Assembly: GCF_900090045.1 (NCBI RefSeq)
Contig: NC_041776.1
Coordinates: forward strand, 1-64,000
Source of the DNA: Plasmodium malariae
Taxonomy: Eukaryota > Apicomplexa > Aconoidasida > Haemosporida > Plasmodiidae
Direction of reading: 5' to 3'
DNA: 64,000 nt
This document shows, in pieces, positions 50,860-62,874 of this stretch. A model generated the notes under the pieces. It made no database searches, was not told the DNA's origin, and was given only the letters and a program-made list of their open reading frames with translations. A program made the translations under genes and the position numbers. Every line of letters starts with the position of its first letter. Position 1 is the first letter of the stretch.

Positions 50860-52465
50860 TCACTGTCCAACCTCCAAAGCATCCTCATCATCTGAAAATT
50901 CTTCGTCCTCATATTCCGACTCTGAATTTCCATCTATTCCTCTTGTTCTGTTTTTTGGAGGGTGTATGTAAGACCCCAGGGGCGTAAACTAAGGATAAAC
51001 AAAAAAAAAAAAATAAAAAATAAATAAGTAAAAAAAAAATAAAAAAATATAATAAAAAAGTACATTTCAAATTATAGTTACAACCACAACTTCTGCTGTT
51101 ACAACTGCTGCTATCACAACTGCTGCTATCACAACTGCTGCTATCACAACTGCTGCTATCACAACTGCTGATAACACACTTGAGAACGGGGAAAAACCAC
51201 GATAAAACATTTCTATCCAAAATAAGATGCAACATAAAGGAAACATCCGCAGAGTACCACTTTCAAATGAGCAGCAGCATGTCTTTACTAACCTTATACA
51301 AAATGAAAAAAATGAGTAGTATGCCCAATAATGAATAGCCAATTATCATGGTAACCATAAAAGGGGAAAATCCTTCCGCTTTAACATTATTAACAAAACC
51401 ACGAACAAGCTTACGGACAAACCCACTATCTTTATATTGAGTTTGCAACACAGAACACTTAACTCGACTTCTTACTAAACCATCCACTTTGATAGTATTA
51501 CCCCTATAACTTATTTCGGGGAATACCCTATCATCATAATTCTTTTTAAATTTATTTATAACTTCACATACATGTTCTGGAATCTCTTCATCCGTTATAT
51601 CAGTTGAGCATAAAGCAGGGTAATAGATATCATATATATCTAAACAGTCATTGGTATATTGACAATATGATTTATACTTTGGATCAGTTTCATATCCATT
51701 TTTCAATTCTTCTAAAAAATCTCCTAAACTATTTGAAAAATAATGTAACTTCAATACGTTTTTTAAAATTTCATTATCATTATTTAAAATTTCAACATTA
51801 TCAATATGACCATTTATCTTTTTATGAAATATTTTTCCAAATTTTATCATAAATTCACGTATGTTTTCTAAATTTAAATTATTGGAACCATTATTATTAA
51901 TTTTTTCGTATGACCACTTAATAAAATTTGTCCATCTACTATGATTTTTATATATATCATGTCCACTTAAATTTATATTTTCTAAAAAACCAAAAAAGGT
52001 TTTACATATATCCTCATTAACTTGGTCCTCTGACGATTTGGCTAATTCCCTGCATAATGAATTGTATTTATTCACATATGAGTCCTCATTACCGCTGCTA
52101 TCATCCTCAGGCCATTCGTTCAAAAATGATACGTACTAAAAAAAGAAAAATTGGCAAAATGATAAACTGACAAAATGATATACAGACGAATGATGTACTA
52201 ACAAAGTGATATACTAACAAACGAATAAACTCATAATCAAATAAATACATAAACGCATAAACGAGTATGTATTAATGTGCTAATTATTGCTTCCATATAT
52301 TAGTTTTATTTTTATTTTATTTTTTTTTTTTTTTTCTCCTGCTTCTTTAGCAGTAGACTGACGAACAATCCAAACAATAGTGTAAACATATGGAGTTAAC
52401 AAAAAATGGGAATATACCTGTTGTTTCAATTGATTACGAACTATACTTATTTGATTTTTATCCAT
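50860..52465 (-). CDS. pir: PIR family protein, three exons, acidic tail (copy 6)
   Basis: Exons: 52465-52418 (16 codons, [10 protein letters not shown]), 52135-51293, 50988-50860, giving 339 residues. Exon 2 follows a TTTTTAG acceptor with [12 protein letters not shown]. Landmarks are [43 protein letters not shown] and V-K-C-S-V-L. The membrane helix (about residues 277-296) reads [18 protein letters not shown] and ends L-Y-K before GTTAGT. Exon 3 is unusual: only 42 residues, starting F-T-P-L-G-S but then strongly acidic ([14 protein letters not shown]), without the basic W-R-N element found in the other copies. Introns are 282 and 304 bp, and intron 2 carries a 15-bp minisatellite. The gene appears intact. 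Confidence 0.92.
51103..51172. repeat. 15-bp minisatellite inside intron 2 of pir copy 6
   Basis: About five copies of ACTGCTGCTATCACA within the intron 50989-51292. It is unusually GC-rich for an intron here and stop-free, so minus-strand frames (Ala-Val-Val-Ile and Ser-Cys-Asp-Ser types) run through it; they are not coding. Confidence 0.93.
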
Positions 52466-52742
52466 CTTAAATGATTATAATTTAGATTTTTCGTACGTCT
52501 ATATTTATCATTATATGTAAGTACCTTCATAATTATATCAATTAAAAAACATAAAATAAGATAACGTACAATTTATCGACATATATCATCCTGAAATTTT
52601 GTTAACTTTAAAATATGAACTACAAATCTTTTTGTTGCTAGATCCACTCCTCAATTTTCCTTATTATATGATGAAAACATTTCAATAAAATATTAAAAAT
52701 ACTAAACAAATATTACAGAAAATACTACGATAAATGATGCAA

Positions 52743-52930
52743 TGAATACAACAATGCATATGATAGTACGTACTATAGTAAGTACACTGAATAATACAAT
52801 GCATATGATAGTACGTACTATAGTAAGTACACTGAATAATACAATGAATATGATAGTACGTACTACAATAAGTACAATGAATAATACAATGAATATGATA
52901 GTACGCACTACAATAAGTACACTGAATACT
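52743..52930. repeat. 45-bp tandem repeat upstream of pir copy 6
   Basis: About four copies of a 45-bp unit containing ATGATAGTACGTACTATAGT. Each unit has a 10-bp palindrome, AGTACGTACT, disrupted in the later copies. The array begins about 280 bp 5' of the start codon of pir copy 6, so it could lie in its promoter or leader. Confidence 0.9.
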
Positions 52931-53164
52931 ACTATAAAAATTAAAATAAATACAATAACAATTAAAATAAATACAATAAAAATTAAGAATAATACTTCAA
53001 TAAATAATACAAATAAAGGCTTTTCATATATACCTATATAAATATATAACGTTATACAAAAAGAACCTTTTTAATTACATAACAAAAAAAAAATTTATTT
53101 GGGGCTATATTTATATATATATATTACATATTCTCAGCATAACTCCTTTTATATATAAATATAT

Positions 53165-53360
53165 ATGTATGTTATGTATGTATGTTATGTATGTATGTTA
53201 TGTATGTATGTATGTATGTTATGTATGTATGTATGTATGTTATGTATGTATGTATGTTATGTATGTATGTATGTATGTATGTATGTATGTATGTATGTAT
53301 GTATGTATGTATGTATGTATGTATGTATGTATGTATGTATGTATGTATGTATGTATGTAT
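53165..53360. repeat. (ATGT)n tetranucleotide tract
   Basis: The left half is (TATG)n interrupted by ATGTT units at variable spacing; the right half is about 25 uninterrupted ATGT units. Every frame on both strands is open and meaningless. Confidence 0.96.
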
Positions 53361-54278
53361 ATATATATATATATTATGTATATATTTCATCGGAAAATAT
53401 TATTGCGTACATTTTTCATTTAATAAAATACACATACAAAAATTATATAAGCATAATAAATATATTTATTCCATTTTTCGAAGGCACAACAAAATATAGA
53501 ACAGCATATATTTTATAACTTGAACATAAAAAATTATATTAAACATATGCATTTATAAGTATATATAAATATATCTACATGTACATGTATATGCAAATAT
53601 ATATAATGTAAATTAGCCCTTACAATATGTATTTTTCAAGTAAAAAATATTGTTTTTATCCCTTCAAAAATATCATTCGGGTCATAAATAAAAAATATAT
53701 TTACATATATATATATATATATAACATTGGGGGAACAAAATTACCCCGTTGTACCATTTTTTAAATGTAAACTACTACTGTATTACTTATTCAATTTTAA
53801 TTGTTTCATTTTGAAAAAGTCGTAATTAATAAAATGGTATTTTTTTTTTTTTTTTTTTTTTTTATTTCCATGTATTTAAAGAAGCCAAATAAAAGTTCGT
53901 ACCAGCGAGTATTCTTTTTTCTCATTTAAAAAATTATCTGTTATGTTGAAAAAGAATAAATTTTTTTATTTATTATGAGAATAGTAATAATATAATAGAA
54001 ATGAATGTCTGACAAACTTTTACAAATTGTTATTAACTAACGATATAAAAAAAATATTTCATATATATTATATACTGTCTCAAACAATTTAACGTAAATA
54101 TTTTTCCAATTGATAAAATGTATATTGAATACCTTTTAGATAAATTTTAATTATCTTAAATGGTCTACGTAAAATTATTGTACATTTATATATGTATATA
54201 TATATAATATATATATTTTTATATTTATGTATTATGTACTGCTCCCATTTTAAACTCTACCATAATGTGAATATATAT

Positions 54279-54281
<3 letters not shown>

Positions 54282-54320
<39 letters not shown>
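54282..54320. repeat. Long poly(T) tract
   Basis: About 39 consecutive T residues, among the longest homopolymers in the window. Such tracts are common in these intergenic regions and exclude nucleosomes. Confidence 0.9.
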
Positions 54321-54321
<1 letters not shown>

Positions 54322-54938
54322 TTTTCTCCTGTATAATAAGCCCTTTAAAATATCGTAATAAATATAGAAAATTTTTGTGTTATTATAGACCCTCGAACTT
54401 AAAAAAAAATTTATAGTATATTTATTATAATTTATTTATTTTATAATAAAAAAGGAATAAATAAAAAATACGTTATTTTGGTAGGGGGGGGGGAGCGAAA
54501 TCCTTCATTTTTAATTATTTTTAAAAGAAAGGGAAAAAAAAACGTAATTGGGAAATTTATCGCACAGTTTTTATTTCAAAAATAATAGATTATCATATAT
54601 ATAATAATAGAAATGATAATTCATTGTGTTATAATAACATATAATGTATGATGTAATAAAATGTACAGAATTAGTATAATTCATAATAATAGCACTCTTT
54701 TTTTTTTTTTTCTTTATTTTTTTTTTTTTTTTAACATTCCTTGGTTAAATAAAAATAATAGTTGTTAAAAATAGTAAAAATTGTTTCCTCATTATTTATA
54801 CCATTTCATTATGTTATTCTTTATTAACCTATTTTTTCTTCAACCTCAATGACAATCATTTCAATAAACATGACGACATTTTGCTTAAAAATAAAAAAAT
54901 AATAAATTAACTTTAAGTATCAATATTTTTGTCGACAT

Positions 54939-54976
<38 letters not shown>

Positions 54977-55468
54977 CCCCTTCCCTTTTTCGATAATATT
55001 AATCATATTATATCATTTCTATAAAAACAAATTAATTTAATCTACTTTGAGAAAATAAAATGGATTAATTTCTTCACAATCAGCACTACAATATGTATAT
55101 ATACACGTACAATGTTAGTGTCCTATGGAAGATATAATAAAACACCATACTAAACAAAATAAATACGAATTTATTCATTTTGTATTTTGTCCAATTTTAT
55201 GTGGAATGTTCGGATAAGTAAAAATTGTTAATTATATCAAAATAAGGGTACATCATTATACTTACAATGCATTTATAGAATTGGCATACTTTTTTAATTT
55301 AACTCAACCAAAAAATTGAAACAAAATTGAGCAAAACGAAACATTGCAAAACGAAACATGGCAAAACGAAACAATGCCATCAAATGAAAAAAAGGACATA
55401 ATATTTAAGTATGATGAAAACTGTTCCAACATAATTAAATATATATATTTTTTTTTTTGAGCTACAAT

Positions 55469-55520
<52 letters not shown>

Positions 55521-55702
55521 GGCAGCTATATTGTTATATTTACGTGCAAAAATTTTATAAATGATAACGTAAAATATATACAATTTGCTGATATGCGTAA
55601 ATCGTAACGTGAAAGTTGCTCACGCCGCAAATAAACTATGCAAGAAAGAAGCATGTGCATATATGTTTACATATATACATACGTACATATATACATACGT
55701 AC

Positions 55703-55746
<44 letters not shown>

Positions 55747-56336
55747 ACATTAAAAAGTTGAAAGCAAATATCTTAACGACAAAACAAACAGCGTAAAAAT
55801 GACGCGCTAAATTAATGGGAAGTATAACAAATAAACATAATGAAAATACAAAAGAAAATATTTTTTACAAATTATTATGTGCACATAAATAAAATCCATT
55901 TTAACATATTTAATTTTTTTTTTTTTTTTTTTTTGCGTATATTTAAGAATATCTTTTTGTTATACTGCAAGGTACATATATATGTATATATACATATGCA
56001 TATTTATATTTTTATATTTATTTTTTATTTTTTTGCACGACACTATAGCCACATACATATATGTAAAGGGATACAAGTCTAAGCATTATTGGTTTTTTCC
56101 ACTAAAACAGGAAATTGAAATAAGCATTTTACTCGTAAAGGTATGCTCTCTAATTTGTCCATAAGAATACATTAACGCGCTTCCGTATGTACATATACTT
56201 GTGCATAGGTGCGTATATGTATATATTATTTTCCTTCCACGTTTACACACCATGTATTCACGTTTACTTCTATTTCGGTACCTTTGCATAATTTATAAAT
56301 ACGTTACAGTTACGTGCAAATTACATTAACGCTTCA

Positions 56337-56520
56337 TAATTTGTCAAGGTTTACCAATTTGTCAAGGTTTACCAATTTGTCAAGGTTTACCAATTTGTCA
56401 AGGTTTACCAATTTGTCAAAATTTACCAATTTGTCAAGGTTTACCAATTTGTCAAGGTTTACCAATTTGTCAAGGTTTACCAATTTGTCAAAATTTACCA
56501 ATTTGTCAAAATTTACCAGT
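56337..56520. repeat. 18-bp tandem repeat, AATTTGTCAAGGTTTACC
   Basis: About ten copies with AAAA replacing AAGG in three. It begins about 84 bp beyond the stop codon of pir copy 7 (56604) and so probably lies in its 3' untranslated region. Both strands are open: Asn-Leu-Ser-Arg-Phe-Thr on plus and Leu-Val-Asn-Leu-Asp-Lys on minus. Confidence 0.94.
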
Positions 56521-56603
56521 TTTAGCATTTTCCCCTTTTCCTCAAAAATTCCACTTTTGCGTATATGACCACTTGGTACTTGTACCAAATGAAACTTAAC
56601 TAA

Positions 56604-56814
56604 TTATTTATATTCTGCCTTCATATAATTACGAGGGAAATAATCCATATCAATGGACATAGTGCTCTCCTGTGGGGGCTGCTCATTATCATTACCATCT
56701 TTAAGCATTTGTTCGGCGTAATCTCTTTCTACCTTGTGCCAGGCCCTTTTTAATTTCCTTCGTAATCTTGGATTAATGTGTTTCCCAAATGGGGTAAACT
56801 GATTTTTTCAAAAA

Positions 56815-56845
<31 letters not shown>

Positions 56846-57047
56846 TTTTAACACGAAATTAGATATGACAAAAATGGATAAAAAATGCTAAGATGAAATT
56901 AGATATGACAAAAATGGATAAAAAATGATAATAACGAAATTGGATATGACAAAAATGGATAAAAAATGATAATAACGAAATTGGATAAGAACTGCCCAAT
57001 TTTAAATGTGCAGTCTATGTATGGTAGTACAACTTTTGCTAAAAATT

Positions 57048-57111
<64 letters not shown>

Positions 57112-57846
57112 TAGATAGATAGATAGATACACATATATATATATACATTTTCCGCGCAGTATATCCACAATTTGCTGCAAAACTTTCACTTACCTTATAC
57201 AAAACGAAACCAGCCAAATAAATTCCAAACAAAAAGAGTAATGAGACCACAACATTACCTAAAGGTGTTAATTCAGATGTTTGTTCATTATAAAAACTCC
57301 AAACAAATCGTTTATATAATGGATCATCTAGTGAACATCTTACTTGAGCCCCTTCTTCAAATTCTATTAAAGAACCCATTTTATTATGTGATTTCAAAGG
57401 TCTATAGAGTGTTTTCTCATATCTATCCGAAAAAATGTACAATTCGTTACACACGGCACTACTTTTATAACCACTTTCCAGTGAATTTTTACAAAATTCT
57501 TTTTTAAATTTTCTATATATATCAAGGCAATCATTTACAAATTTACAACTGTCTTTGTAATAGTTATTACCCTGATATGATAATATATCTTGAATATAAC
57601 CAACATTCTTAGAAAAAAAATGTAATTTTAAAAAATCTGTCAAGTTATCATGATTATTTAAAATATTATCTAAATTTTGAGTAACTCTATATTTTTCTAA
57701 ACCTGAAGGTAAATTTTCATTATCTTGGTTTTCGTAAAAATTTACAGAAGTTTTTCCACTATCATAAAACCATTTAACAAAGTCCATCCATGCTTCATGT
57801 GTTTCTTCATTTTCAATATTTCCCAACTGAATGGTTCCATTATATA

Positions 57847-57906
<60 letters not shown>

Positions 57907-58224
57907 ATTTTTTTTTTTAAATACAAACCCTATAATATTTTGTTCGGCTTATATAACAACAAATTAGTCTTACTAAACATTGTTTGTTACCTGGATACAT
58001 GGGCCATGCTTTCAAAAAAGGATACTAAAAAATGGTAAAAACAAATAAATAAATGAACATAGAACAAATATATGTATGTACTTGCTTTGCTCATATATAC
58101 ATTTTCCTGTATTACACGGCGATTATATAATCAAATAAACAAACTGTAACAATTTCAATAAAAAATGGAACTATACTTTCTTTTTCAAAAGATCAATAGG
58201 ACTTGGCCCTTTCTTTTTAGACAT
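56604..58224 (-). CDS. pir: PIR family protein, four exons, N-terminal segment lost (copy 7)
   Basis: Exons: 58224-58177 (16 codons, M-S-K-K-K-G-P-S-P-I-D), 58024-57991 (34 nt, Y-P-F-L-K-A-W-P-M-Y-P), 57846-57194, 56798-56604, giving 309 residues. The other pir genes have one exon where this gene has two. A GTAACA donor at 57990 and a TTTTAG acceptor at 57847 flank a 144-bp intron that is mostly poly(T) and (TA)n, and the join keeps frame (P-V-Y-N-G). The roughly 50 residues that carry the first two cysteines in the relatives are missing. The rest is typical: C-K-F-V-N-D-C-L-D-I-Y-R-K-F, V-C-N-E-L, V-R-C-S-L-D-D-P, and a helix at about residues 225-244 ending L-Y-K with a GTAAGT donor. Exon 3 starts F-T-P-F-G-K and encodes 64 residues, including K-L-K-R-A-W-H-K. 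It may be a functional shortened form or a gene in decay. Confidence 0.82.
56850..56990. repeat. About 40-bp repeat inside intron 2 of pir copy 7
   Basis: Three to four copies containing GAAATTAGATATGACAAAAA or GAAATTGGATATGACAAAAA lie within the last intron (56799-57193). The same intron also holds a (TA)n/(TAGA)n tract at 57056-57128. Confidence 0.88.
57847..57990 (-). other. Extra intron in pir copy 7
   Basis: This 144-bp GT...AG interval contains about 33 consecutive A on the plus strand (poly(T) in the sense strand), a (TA)n block and a short residual unique part. It occupies the place where sister genes encode their N-terminal cysteine segment. Joining its flanks preserves the reading frame. 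Confidence 0.6.
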
Positions 58225-58248
58225 GTTTAAATAATAAAATAATATGCT

Positions 58249-58279
<31 letters not shown>

Positions 58280-58909
58280 GGGGGGTGTGGGATGGTTTAT
58301 TAATACATAAAAGTTATAAGATAAGAACTAACAGTATTCCCCTATTTTGGTACTACTTACCTTTTTTCACTATTTAGGCATATAAACGTATGAACACAAA
58401 TAAACATGTATAAGAATATACATATACATATATATATATATATATATTTCAAAACAGGAGCTACATCCTAATTATTAATATAGATCTAAGGTGTAACTGT
58501 GTCATTCATATTATATTTTATTTCATTATATATCATTATAACTATAAAGAACCTTAATTTAAACAAAAAAAAAAAAAAAAATTTTTTTTAATTAACTACT
58601 ATATATACAAAAGCAATGAATAAATAATGCAGAAGTCAAATATAACTGCTTCAATTTTTCATTCATAAAATAATTATAATAAATATAATTGCATTAATAT
58701 ATGCATACACGTACATATAAACGTATGCATATATGAATATATGCTACATAACAGTAGAACCAGTTTTTATATTTTTTTTTTTTTTTTTTGTTCTATCTGT
58801 TAATTAATATATGATATTTCATCTATTGAAATATGTACATTATTTTTTCCTCCCTTAGGATAAGTTTTAATCAAAATTTACATAAATAAATATATAAAAA
58901 TATATATAA

Positions 58910-58952
<43 letters not shown>

Positions 58953-59648
58953 TATAAAAATATATATAAATATATATGACTAGATTATAAATAAATTATA
59001 TAAAACATGCTTTATTTAACTATTAATTTTTGTTCTTTTTTTTGTTCAAAAAATTAGTAAGATGAATGAAAATAATATCGTTTCTCCTAATTTTATTTTT
59101 CTAAATTATAAATAAATACTACATATTATACTATGCCAGTTTGATTTACCAACGATCAATTTTCCTATATCGTTCAATGCAAAATAAAAAAAAATATAGA
59201 TTAATAAAAAAATAAAATTAAGAAATAGAATACTATAGAATAATTAAAAAAAAGAATACTATAAAATAATTAAAAAATAGAATAATAAAGAAATTAGAAC
59301 AATAGAATTATTAAAAAGTAGAATAACAGAATAATTAAAAAATAGAATAATAAAAAAATTAGAACAATAGAATTATTAAAAAGTAAAATAACAGAATAAT
59401 TAAAAAATAGAACAGGAGAATAATAGAATAATATTAAATTTCGAATAAAAGAAAAGGGGGAGACTTTAACAGTCAAAAAAAAAAAAGTACATAAATAATT
59501 ATTCAATATTTAAAAACAAGCCCTTGGGGGGCCTAAGTGGAAAAAATATATTTTTATATATATAATAAAATAATGGGAAATGTTCGTTTTTGCCATATCT
59601 AAAAAAAGAATACGTAAACGTACATATATTTTCCATATGCATAGTACC

Positions 59649-59683
<35 letters not shown>

Positions 59684-60968
59684 TTATTTATTTATTTATT
59701 TATTAATATATAAGTATGTATGTATGTATGTATGTTATGCACTTATGTCCTAGTAATTTCCTTAATTATATCGAACTTTGTATAATTTAAAAAAATTTCA
59801 TGGACTTCATAATTGAAGTATTTTATGTACTCACTTTCAAATTATTCTTCAATTTTTCAATTATTACGAGGCAACATACAACTTTTTCTTTTTCTTTTTT
59901 TTTTTTTATTATTATTATATTAACATTTCCACTGCCAGTTTGTTATCCTTGCGAATAGGCGCTGTTTTTACGCCCCCAGTTGCTGTATATATAAGTTTAC
60001 ATTCATATTTTACGTATATACATGAACATGTACATATATATGGGTACTTATATATACATAGATATATATTTATACGTACTTATATGTACATGAACATATA
60101 TATGAATACTTATAAATGCATACATATATATTTATATATGTATAAGAAAGTTGTGTCAAATTTTTTCATCGAAAAGGTTTTGCATAATGCATTGCCAATT
60201 GTCTCAAAGTTATAGTAAAAAAAAAAAAAAAAAGAAAAAGAAAAAGTTAGCAGTTTTTACATTCTGACGTTGCAAATTTAAATAAAAAAATAGCTCCATA
60301 TAATAAAGTAAAATTAGAATTATATATTTATCGTCAAAATGTGTTAATTAGTTCCTATAACATTTTTTATTATTTTTTTTATTTTTATTTTTATTTTTTT
60401 TTCTCACAAAATTGTTTTAAAATGAAACATAAATCATTACCATCTTGCATAAGATATTAAATTTGTTTAATGTATGTTAAGTCACACGTCAACAGCTAAG
60501 TCTAACTACCTTTTAGTAATGGTTTACACCAAACGTAGTAGGAAAAGGTTAATAACGAACTTTTGAAAAAAATATATACCCATATGTAAACATATATATA
60601 TATACATGTACATATATGCACATATGTACATATGTTTTTATTTTTTTATTTATTTATTTTTTTTTTTTTTTTGACCTAAAATAGCTAACCCGTATGTAAA
60701 AATTTAACACTATAAGTACAACTTCGATGCTATTGCAATATTATAATTAATTTAAAATTTGGGATGTTAAATTGGGTTATACCTTAACAAAAAAAAAAAA
60801 AAAAAAAAAAGGTAGATGAAATGTACTTCCGATATTAGCACTATCATTATTACTATTGTTGTTACTATTGTTTTACTATTATTGTTACTGTTCATGTATG
60901 GAATGATGTTTCCCTTTCTCATGAATGTACGAATAAGAGTGAACATGTGTTAATGTTGCATGTATGTA

Positions 60969-61041
<73 letters not shown>

Positions 61042-62255
61042 TACTATTTTGAGCTATTTTTTGATCTCTTTTTTGTTGTACTGCCCCAACGTGTGCACTC
61101 TGTTTGCTTTCATTATTCCAAGGCAGACGGGGGTTATATACACCACTGATTTTCCATTATTATTCTCGCCATGAAATGATAAAGTTTATTTTAATAGAGT
61201 AAAAAAAAAAAAAAAAAAAAATTAAAATCATACATTTTATTGCATCATAATGCGTTTAATTATTTGCTTATAATTTATATTTGTCCTAAAGTTTATTTAT
61301 TTTATTTATTTTTTTTTTTAATATAGAATACACAATTCTGCTTATTAGTTAATTTTTATTTTTGTTCATCTCATGTTTCGAATTTATTATAGGGGTAAGG
61401 GGGGGGGTTACCATACAGAAGCCCACCATCAAATATCATTAATGCTAAATCCGTTTAATTATTACCTTGACTATTGCATTATCAATAGCTTTATCACTTG
61501 CTTTATCAATTACTTTATCACTTGCTTTATCAATTGCTTTATCAATTGCTTTATCATTTGCTTTGTCAATTACTTTTACTCCATTGTCCATTACTTTAAT
61601 TATCATGTTAGCTGTTTTCTTATTGACTTAAATTCCGTTTTCAAGTTCATTTTATGGTTACATGGTTATACTATTTCACAATAGTGAGGACCCTCAGTAA
61701 TCCTCTTTTTTTAAGGAACTATCATAATGCCGCTGTTTTAGTAGCTTATATTTCTAATCATAGTTACCATATTAGTGTTAGTGGCTCCTTAATTATTTCT
61801 AAAATTAGTATATAAAATATTTTTCTTTTTTCCATTTATTTTTTCATTTATTTTAAATACGTTCAATTTCTTTTGATTAGGCGGTGTGTACAATACACTT
61901 ATCATCATTTTACCGTTTGTGCAAATAAGAAATATTGCTATATTTTTTTACCCCTTTATTTCGCTATTCTCTAGGAATAGAAACGTTGATATGCTGATTA
62001 TAATAATTGTACCGATAACGTTAATGTAAGCTTTATTACTGTGCTACTCACGAGTAATAAGAAATACACCACTTTATGTTTTTATTCCAAAAATTTCATT
62101 ATTTATCTACCTTGTTAATATTATCTTCTATTCCTTTGAAAAATTATAATACCATTAAAGAATAATCAACAAGTTTCTTACTATCATAAGTTTTACTATT
62201 TTCTGTGGATATTAATATGTCTAATTTTCACTCACACGCATAATAGTACTCCATT
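58225..62255. other. Intergenic region with scattered GC-richer islands
   Basis: No secure gene. It contains T/G-rich tract TTT...GGGGGGTGTGGG near 58250-58292, (TA)n at about 58916-58947 and 60970-61038, AGAATAATAAAAAAATTAGA-type repeats at 59200-59425, a run of nine G at about 61399-61407 and a 12-bp TGCTTTATCAAT repeat at 61483-61575. GC-richer islands at about 59915-59982, 60140-60215, 60500-60560 and 61085-61175 read openly on one or both strands and are discussed as findings. Confidence 0.5.
60970..61038. repeat. (TA)n microsatellite
   Basis: About 34 TA units. Repeat-encoded Tyr/Ile frames are ignored. Confidence 0.95.
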
Positions 62256-62450
62256 TTGATACATCATTTGATACAGCATTTGATACATCATTTGATACAG
62301 CATTTGATACAGCATTTGATACAGCATTTGATACAGCATTTGATACAGCATTTGATACAGCATTTGATACAGCATTTGATACAGCATTTGATACAGCATT
62401 TGATACAGCATTTGATACAGCATTTGATACAGCATTTGATACAGCATTTG
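62256..62450. repeat. 12-bp tandem repeat, TTTGATACAGCA
   Basis: About sixteen copies, almost perfect, with TCA replacing GCA at the left edge. Being 12 bp and stop-free, it opens frames on both strands (His-Leu-Ile-Gln and Gln-Met-Leu-Tyr), not called as genes. Confidence 0.95.
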
Positions 62451-62874
62451 CTGCTGACTTATTTCCAAGACTATAACAAATCCAAAAAAAAAAAAAAAAA
62501 AAAAAAAATTATTATTCGCATTGTAGAAAGGTGTTAAAATATGTAAATATTTATATGTCCATGTACATAAATATATGAACACACATAACTAGAATGGTAC
62601 ATACAAACATATATATATATATATATATACATACATGTGTATACATACATGTGTATACATACGGGCGCATATGCGCTTCTTCCCACCTAAATGATAACAT
62701 TTTCCTTTTTAAAAAAGAAAAGAACAACCACTGCTGAAATGTGCAATACATAAATATCTTTGTTAAAAACGTAATTATAAAAAGACAAAAATTACATGTT
62801 CAAAATATATTATGAACTGTGCATAAAAAAAGGGTACACCTTTTTAAATATTCTGTTTTTGCTCTTGTAAATAG

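Larger units (their letters stand above)
52466..56336. other. Intergenic region upstream of pir copy 6
   Basis: No gene. It holds a 45-bp repeat at 52743-52930, an (ATGT)n tract at 53165-53360, T-runs near 53839-53864, 54282-54320 and 54940-54977, a run of ten G at about 54484-54493, (TA)n near 55472-55503, and ordinary AT-rich DNA. The Tyr/Ile/Phe-rich frames at 55.8-56.3 kb show no recognisable motif. Confidence 0.6.

Noticed and set aside
62256..62450. Possible CRISPR-like array among the short tandem repeats
   Set aside because: The repeats are contiguous with no unique spacers, and the genome is eukaryotic.
62232..62582. Frames of His-Leu-Ile-Gln and Gln-Met-Leu-Tyr repeats
   Set aside because: The 12-bp repeat is stop-free on both strands; no independent coding evidence.
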